This document shows, piece by piece, positions 8,684-14,350 of a stretch of DNA of 14,350 nucleotides; positions within the stretch are counted from its first letter, which is position 1; each line of letters starts with the position of its first letter. The stretch comes from an uncultured Formosa sp. (GTDB lineage Bacteria > Bacteroidota > Bacteroidia > Flavobacteriales > Flavobacteriaceae). Below the pieces are notes generated by a model. It was not told the DNA's origin and did no database searches. It saw only the letters and a list, made by a program, of their open reading frames with translations. The position numbers were made by a program, and so were the translations under genes. Where the stretch lies: NCBI GenBank assembly GCA_902516685.1, contig CABXZJ010000024.1, positions 1 through 14,350 of the forward strand, read 5' to 3'.

Positions 8684-9517
8684 ATGGATTTTTTACAAAT
8701 TTTATGGGACCCAGCTTCTGATGGAATTAGACTTTTTGGTGATTATAAAGTTCATTACTACAGCCTTATGTGGATATTAGCTTTTATTCTAGGTTACCTA
8801 ATAATGAAAAAAATCTACAAGAATGAAAATCAGTCAGAAGAAAAATTAGAAAGTTTATTCATGTACTCTGTTTTGGGAATCATGGTAGGAGCAAGGTTAG
8901 GCCACGTTATTTTTTACCAACCAGAATTATTTAGAGAAGATTTTTTTAGTGTATTCCTACCTTTCAAGTTTAGTGGCGGAATTGATTTTACCGGATTTCG
9001 TGGATTGGCAAGTCATGGTGCTACAATAGGTATGATTACATCTATGTATATTTACAATAAAAAAGTACTAAAAAAATCTGTTTTATGGATTTTAGACCGT
9101 GTAGTAATTGCTTGTGCTTCGGGAGCAATTTTTATACGCATTGGTAATTTTTTTAATTCTGAAATTATAGGTAAGCCTGCAGAAGAGGGATTGCCGTGGG
9201 CGGTAGTTTTTAAAAATATTGATAACATCCCACGACATCCTGGTCAACTCTACGAAGCCTTTGGGTATTTTTTTGTTTTCTTGATTGTTTATTTCATTTA
9301 TTGGAAAACAAAAAAAGGCATGCAAGAGGGGTATCTTTTTGGCTTATTTTTGTTACTATTAATGACTGTTAGAGTTTTTGTTGAACAATTTAAAATTGCT
9401 CAAGTGGATGGTAGAGAGGACTGGATTTTAGATTTAAATACTGGTCAGGTTCTAAGTATTCCGTTTATTCTTATTGGACTATATTATATGTTTTTTTACA
9501 AAACAAAAAACATGTAA
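8684..9517 (+). CDS. lgt: Phosphatidylglycerol-prolipoprotein diacylglyceryl transferase
   Basis: Inner-membrane enzyme that moves a diacylglyceryl group from phosphatidylglycerol to the lipobox cysteine of prolipoproteins, the first step of lipoprotein maturation. The family motifs appear in order: HYYSLMWILAFILGY (24-38), VGARLGHVIFYQPE (68-81), FRGLASHGATIGM (105-117), RIGNFFNSEIIGKP (152-165), HPGQLYEAFGY (185-195) and RVFVEQFK (230-237). By family alignment, H111 corresponds to the essential histidine of E. coli Lgt (H103), R152 to R143, and R230 probably to R239. Hydrophobic stretches near 26-41, 59-78, 108-123, 137-152, 193-208, 217-232 and 256-272 fit the seven-helix topology. Length 277 is normal. 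It lies 60 bp after yidD and converges with secDF with only 17 bp between the stops. Confidence 0.97.
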   Translation: MDFLQILWDPASDGIRLFGDYKVHYYSLMWILAFILGYLIMKKIYKNENQSEEKLESLFMYSVLGIMVGARLGHVIFYQPELFREDFFSVFLPFKFSGGIDFTGFRGLASHGATIGMITSMYIYNKKVLKKSVLWILDRVVIACASGAIFIRIGNFFNSEIIGKPAEEGLPWAVVFKNIDNIPRHPGQLYEAFGYFFVFLIVYFIYWKTKKGMQEGYLFGLFLLLLMTVRVFVEQFKIAQVDGREDWILDLNTGQVLSIPFILIGLYYMFFYKTKNM

Positions 9518-9534
9518 ACTTTTGTTATGTGTGA

Positions 9535-12500
9535 TTAAGCTTTTTTATCTAAACGCTTCAACGTATCATGCATAATTGGCGTAGCAATAAAAACCGAGGA
9601 GTATGTTCCAACAAGTACTCCTATAATTAATGCAAATAACAAACCTCTTAAAGAGTCTGCACCAAAAAGAAACATAGCCAATAAAACAACTAAAGTTGTA
9701 AGTGAAGTATTCAAGGTTCTGCTCAAAGTGCTGTTAAGCGCGCCATTAACTATTTTTCTAAAGTCCCAGCTAGAGTGTTCATTTATATATTCCCTAATCC
9801 TATCAAATACAACGACAGTGTCATTAAGAGAATATCCTATTACTGTCAAAATAGCTGCTATAAATGCTTGATCTATTTCCATACTAAAAGGCAAAAACTT
9901 CCAAGCAATCGAGAAAATTCCCAAAACAATTAATACGTCATGAAAAACCGCTGCGACTGCACCTAATGAAAATTGCCATTTTTTAAATCTGAAAAGGATA
10001 TATAAAAACACTACAACTAATGAACCTAGAATTGCCCAGAGAGAAGAACGCTTAATATCATCCGCAATTGTAGGACTTACTTTTCCAGAATACATCTTAC
10101 CAACGTTATTTTCAGCATCTACAAATTGCTTGTAGGTAGTTCTATCAGGCAAGAATGGTACCAATGCAGTATATAATTTCTCTTGAACTTCTGTATCCAC
10201 CTCAGCTGAATTTTCGTTCACTTTATATTTAGTTGAAATTTTGAGTTGATTAGGACTTCCTATTGTTTTAACTTCTGCACTATTAAAAACTTCATTTACA
10301 GCTGTTTTTACTTCATCAGTATTCATGTCTTGTGCAAAACGAACGGTGTAGGTTCGCCCCCCAACAAAATCAATACCTTGGTCCAGTCCTGTAGTGAAAA
10401 GTGAAAATAAGCCCGCTGAAATAATGGTAGCTGAAAGTGCATAAGCCATTCTTCGCTTCTTGAGAAACTCAATTTTTATGGAACTCAACAGGCCTTTGGT
10501 GAGTCTAGTTGAAAATTGAAGTTTCCCTCCGCGATTCAAATCCCAGTCAATTAACAATCTAGAGATAAAAATAGCCGTGAATAAAGAAGTAATAATACCT
10601 ATTAACAAGGTAGTTGCGAAGCCTTTAATCGGGCCTGTTCCAAATGTATATAGAATGAGCGCTGTAAGTCCAGTGGTAATATTGGCATCTAAAATAGAAG
10701 ATAAGGCATTTGAAAACCCATCTCTGACAGATTCTTTTTGTCCCTTACCTTTATTTATCTCTTCCCTAATGCGTTCATAAATAAGAACATTAGCATCGAC
10801 AGCGATTCCAATTGTTAGGACAATACCCGCAATTCCAGGAAGTGTCAATACAGCTCCAAGTCCGGACAAGATTCCAAAAATTAATAAAATATTTAAAAGC
10901 AATGCTACGTTTGAGTAAAGCCCTGCCTTGCCATAATAAAAAATCATCCAAAGTAAAACAAATCCTAGCGCTATTAAAAATGATTTCATTCCACTATCGA
11001 TAGCTTCTTGCCCCAATGAAGGGCCAACTTCTTCAGCTTGAACAATATCGGCAGAAGCAGGTAATTTACCTGCACGTAATACATTTGCTAAATCAACTGC
11101 CTCGTTGAGTGTAAAAGTTCCAGAAATTTCTGAATTTCCTCCAGAAATAGGGCCTGAGGTTACTCCAGGTGCAGAATATACAATATCGTCTAGTACAATG
11201 GCAATTTGTCCACCAGTATTAAAAGCATTTCCTGTCATTTTTTCCCAAATTTTTGCACCCTTAAGGTTCATTTGCATAGAAACACTGGGACTTCCATTTT
11301 GCTGATATGATTGCCTAGCGTCAGTAATAACAGCTCCACTAAGCTGAGGCTTATTGTCCCTGTTCCCTTTAAGTGCGTAAAGTTCTACCAATTCAATACT
11401 TTCATCAATTCCATTAGACTCTTCATCTAAATTTATTTTAGTTGATTTTGGTTTACCCCAAACAAATTTTGCGTACCGCTGGTCTGGTGTGAGTAGGGAT
11501 CTCACCTCGGGTTTATCTAAGTATTCAGCTACTAATTCTTGATCTTTAGCTTCAAATGATGCTAATACAGGGCCCCCATTGTATCCAGGGGCTCTTATCA
11601 AATTTAATATTGGATTTGTATTAACTTCTTCAGCTGATTCAGCATCACTATCTCCAATAATGTCTGAGATAACGTCTTCATCTTCAATTTTGGTATTTGC
11701 AGATTGCATATCATTTACTCCTGCATTTATTGACTCCTTAAGAATTTCATTTGCTTGTACTAAAAAAGTAGAAAATTCCTCACCTTTATAAGTATCCCAA
11801 AACTCGAGTTGTGCTGTACTTTGTAGTAATCCTTTTACACGTTCTACTTCTTTTGCGCCAGGTAATTCAACCAAAATACGTCCTGAATTTCCAATACGCT
11901 GAATATTGGGTTGAGTTACGCCAAATTTATCGATACGTTTTCTTAATACCTCAAAAGCAGAAACAATTGATTCATCTATTTTTGCAGATAAGATAGGTTT
12001 TACCTCATCGTCAGTCATATCAAATGTAATTTCATCGCTTAGATTCCGATTGGCAAATATGTCGGGGGAGGCTAACTTTTGATTCCCTTGTATAGCTTCA
12101 AATGCCTCGAAAAAGTCCTCAAGATAAGTATTTTGACTATCCTTTTGAAGTTCTTCGGCATTACTTAAAGCTTGTCTAAAAGTGGAATCTTTACTTTCAT
12201 TAGCAAGTCCAACAAGGATATCTTTAACTGAAATTTGAAGAATAACATTTATCCCACCTTTCAAATCAAGCCCAAGGTTCATTGCCTTTTCTTTGACTTC
12301 ATCATAAGTGAAGGAAGCAATAAAGACATCAAAAACATCTTTATTTTTTAGTGAATCTAGGTACATAACACGTTCTAGATTTCTTTTGGAGTCATAATCA
12401 ATCTCACTTTCAGAAACTTTATTAATAGCAAATTTTTCTGCCTGTTCTTCAATTTGACTGCCCTTAAAAGTAAATGATAATTGGTAAATAGATACCAAAC

Positions 12501-12543
12501 CAAATAATAGGGCGAACATCTTTACTAATCCTTTGTTTTGCAT
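9535..12543 (-). CDS. secDF: Fused protein translocase subunit SecD-SecF
   Basis: One 1002-residue chain carries both halves of the Sec accessory complex, which uses the proton gradient to help pull preproteins out of SecYEG. SecD half: an N-terminal membrane segment (about 8-25), GLDLKGGINVILQI (91-104), the periplasmic P1 motif LRKRIDKFGVTQPNIQRIG (200-218), then a membrane bundle from about 520 with the GIAVDANVLIYERIREE segment, whose aspartate is D583. SecF half: a membrane segment from about 697, GIDFVGGRTYTVRF from about 723, and GYSLNDTVVVFDRIREY with D908. By analogy D583 and D908 are the proton-relay aspartates of SecD and SecF. The P1 region contains an acidic, low-complexity insert around residues 270-310. 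Fusion and length are usual in Bacteroidota. It has its own promoter and follows mdh on the same strand. The window's type IX cargo depends on Sec for its first export step. Confidence 0.98.
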   Translation of the reverse strand: MQNKGLVKMFALLFGLVSIYQLSFTFKGSQIEEQAEKFAINKVSESEIDYDSKRNLERVMYLDSLKNKDVFDVFIASFTYDEVKEKAMNLGLDLKGGINVILQISVKDILVGLANESKDSTFRQALSNAEELQKDSQNTYLEDFFEAFEAIQGNQKLASPDIFANRNLSDEITFDMTDDEVKPILSAKIDESIVSAFEVLRKRIDKFGVTQPNIQRIGNSGRILVELPGAKEVERVKGLLQSTAQLEFWDTYKGEEFSTFLVQANEILKESINAGVNDMQSANTKIEDEDVISDIIGDSDAESAEEVNTNPILNLIRAPGYNGGPVLASFEAKDQELVAEYLDKPEVRSLLTPDQRYAKFVWGKPKSTKINLDEESNGIDESIELVELYALKGNRDNKPQLSGAVITDARQSYQQNGSPSVSMQMNLKGAKIWEKMTGNAFNTGGQIAIVLDDIVYSAPGVTSGPISGGNSEISGTFTLNEAVDLANVLRAGKLPASADIVQAEEVGPSLGQEAIDSGMKSFLIALGFVLLWMIFYYGKAGLYSNVALLLNILLIFGILSGLGAVLTLPGIAGIVLTIGIAVDANVLIYERIREEINKGKGQKESVRDGFSNALSSILDANITTGLTALILYTFGTGPIKGFATTLLIGIITSLFTAIFISRLLIDWDLNRGGKLQFSTRLTKGLLSSIKIEFLKKRRMAYALSATIISAGLFSLFTTGLDQGIDFVGGRTYTVRFAQDMNTDEVKTAVNEVFNSAEVKTIGSPNQLKISTKYKVNENSAEVDTEVQEKLYTALVPFLPDRTTYKQFVDAENNVGKMYSGKVSPTIADDIKRSSLWAILGSLVVVFLYILFRFKKWQFSLGAVAAVFHDVLIVLGIFSIAWKFLPFSMEIDQAFIAAILTVIGYSLNDTVVVFDRIREYINEHSSWDFRKIVNGALNSTLSRTLNTSLTTLVVLLAMFLFGADSLRGLLFALIIGVLVGTYSSVFIATPIMHDTLKRLDKKA

Positions 12544-12582
12544 TTTGAATTATTTTACTAAGCTTAGATTTCAGTAATCGAG

Positions 12583-12613
12583 CAAATATATGATTTAAGG
12601 AGTAATTTGACAA
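12583..12613 (-). promoter_or_regulatory. secDF promoter: TTG-N20-TATATTTG
   Basis: Reading the minus strand, TTG (12613-12611) is followed by a 20-base spacer and TATATTTG (12590-12583), a full match to the Bacteroidota -33/-7 promoter pattern. Transcription would start about 12575-12579, giving a leader of roughly 32-36 bases before the secDF ATG. A ten-base palindrome, CTAAGCTTAG (12558-12567), lies in that leader. Confidence 0.75.
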
Positions 12614-12633
12614 TATATTTTCTACTTTAATGG

Positions 12634-12663
12634 AAAAAGCACCACAAATCAGCAATGCTTTTT
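12634..12663 (-). terminator. Probable intrinsic terminator of the gyrB-mdh transcript
   Basis: AAAAAGCA and TGCTTTTT (12656-12663 and 12634-12641 read on the minus strand) form an eight-base-pair stem with a 14-base loop, ending in a T run. It sits 28 bp beyond the mdh stop and just upstream of the secDF promoter, which is the expected order. The stem is AT-rich and the loop long, so termination may be partial. The symmetric A and T runs mean it could work in either direction. Confidence 0.5.
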
Positions 12664-12690
12664 AGTACAGGTATATATCTTAAAATTGAA

Positions 12691-13617
12691 CTAAATTTTT
12701 AAAAGACCATTTGTTTTTTTGACACCATCGGCACTTGACCTCAGATGAGCCTTATCTTCCTCGGTTAATTTAATATCAATAATTTTTTCAATTCCATTTG
12801 AACCCAAAATAACAGGTACACCAATGCATAAATTATTTAATCCATATTCACCTTCAAGTAAAACAGAGCAAGGAAATACTTTTTTTTGATTGCAAGCTAT
12901 TGCCTGAACTAATCCGCTGACAGCAGCACCGGGTGCATACCATGCAGATGTTCCTAAAAGTTTAGTTAAAGTTGCGCCACCTACTTTTGTGTCCTGCTTA
13001 ACCTGTTCTAGCCTTTCTTTGGTAATAAACTCAGTTATTTTTATACTATTTCTTGTAGCATGAGATATCAATGGTACCATTCCAGAATCGCTGTGACCAC
13101 CAATTACCATACCATCAACATCACTTATTGGAGCATCAATGGCTTCAGCTAAGCGATATTTAAACCTTGCTGAGTCTAAAGCACCACCCATACCTATAAT
13201 TCTATTCTTTGGTAAGCTAGTAACCTTATGGGTCAAATAAGTCATTGTATCCATTGGATTACTAACAACAATTAGTATTGTTTCTGGTGAAAATTTTACT
13301 AAATTTCTAGAAACAGTTTTTACAATCCCTGCATTTATCCCGATAAGTTCTTCTCGTGTCATACCTGGTTTTCTAGGAATACCTGATGTTATAACACAGA
13401 TATTGCTATTGGCTGTTTTTGAATAATCGTTTGTAGTTCCTTGAATTTTAGTGTCAAAGGCATTTAATGAGGCACATTGCATTAAATCCATGGCTTTTCC
13501 TTCGGCATAACCTTCTTTGATATCTAGAAGAACAACTTCAGAAGCAAAATTTTTAATGGCTATGTACTCGGCACAACTTGCCCCAACAGCACCGGCTCCG
13601 ACAATAGTAATTTTCAT
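12691..13617 (-). CDS. mdh: Malate dehydrogenase (LDH-like, NAD-dependent)
   Basis: Oxidises malate to oxaloacetate in the TCA cycle. The N-terminal Rossmann fold begins MKITIVGAGAVG, with GAGAVG at residues 7-12, and D32 at the end of the second strand points to NAD preference. Substrate and catalytic residues expected from the family are R82 and R88 in GIPRKPGMTREE, N120 in VVSNPMDTMTYL, D148 and R151 in GALDSARFKYRL, and H175 in GGHSDSGMVPL. The arginine in the mobile loop at position 82 favours malate over lactate dehydrogenase. The usual GGHGD motif reads GGHSD here; the catalytic histidine is kept. Length 308 is normal for the LDH-like class. It starts 25 bp after the gyrB stop on the same strand, with no promoter match in the gap, so it is probably cotranscribed with gyrB. 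Confidence 0.96.
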   Translation of the reverse strand: MKITIVGAGAVGASCAEYIAIKNFASEVVLLDIKEGYAEGKAMDLMQCASLNAFDTKIQGTTNDYSKTANSNICVITSGIPRKPGMTREELIGINAGIVKTVSRNLVKFSPETILIVVSNPMDTMTYLTHKVTSLPKNRIIGMGGALDSARFKYRLAEAIDAPISDVDGMVIGGHSDSGMVPLISHATRNSIKITEFITKERLEQVKQDTKVGGATLTKLLGTSAWYAPGAAVSGLVQAIACNQKKVFPCSVLLEGEYGLNNLCIGVPVILGSNGIEKIIDIKLTEEDKAHLRSSADGVKKTNGLLKI

Positions 13618-13642
13618 TTCTTATTTGTTTTTATTTTTAAGT

Positions 13643-14350
<708 letters not shown>

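Noticed and set aside
9489..9512. TGTTTTTT/AAAAAACA hairpin near the lgt stop as a terminator
   Set aside because: The stem is almost only A-T, lies inside the last lgt codons, and is likely chance in a Phe/Lys-rich tail.
10577..11996. Several plus-strand ORFs of 61-70 codons opposite secDF
   Set aside because: They are antisense shadows of conserved SecDF coding sequence and have no supporting motif or spacing.
12464..12655. Minus-strand 63-codon ORF covering the secDF start and leader
   Set aside because: It overlaps the secDF promoter and start in another frame and has no recognisable motif.

Overview
The window looks like a piece of chromosome from a marine-type member of Flavobacteriia (phylum Bacteroidota). 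The evidence is AT-rich DNA, a giant secreted protein ending in a gliding/type IX secretion (T9SS) type B sorting domain, a fused SecD-SecF, flavobacterial-looking GyrB, FolE and CysS sequences, promoters of the TTG-N20-TAnnTTTG kind, and no clear Shine-Dalgarno sequences. The genus cannot be read from the sequence alone.

Layout from left to right. (1) 1-5493, minus strand: a very large secreted M43-type metalloprotease/adhesin that runs off the left edge only a few dozen residues before its expected end. It has a signal peptide, zinc protease domain, CUB-like, PKD-like and P-like domains, eight ~95-residue repeats and the type B sorting domain. Two of its repeat pairs are near-identical copies exactly 840 bp apart. 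(2) 5496-5969, minus strand: a small secreted protein of unknown function, 2 bp upstream of the protease start and probably in the same operon. (3) 6203-9517, plus strand: folE, cysS, yidD and lgt, the first three tightly packed behind a TAnnTTTG promoter. (4) 9535-14350, minus strand, convergent with lgt: the C-terminal part of gyrB (cut by the right edge), mdh, a probable terminator, a well-formed promoter, then secDF.

How the genes fit together. Most of the window is core housekeeping: tetrahydrofolate/pterin synthesis (FolE), tRNA charging (CysS), malate oxidation (Mdh) and DNA supercoiling (GyrB). It also has a cluster of envelope-biogenesis functions: YidD (membrane insertion), Lgt (lipoprotein lipidation) and SecDF (Sec export). 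The accessory part is the T9SS-secreted repeat protein with its small partner. Its precursor must cross the inner membrane through Sec, which SecDF assists, before T9SS carries it to the cell surface.

I found no RNA genes, CRISPR arrays, insertion sequences or phage genes, and no gene-free stretch over 300 bases. The most unusual structure is the in-frame duplicated repeat block in the surface protease. I do not see convincing evidence of a wholly new system.
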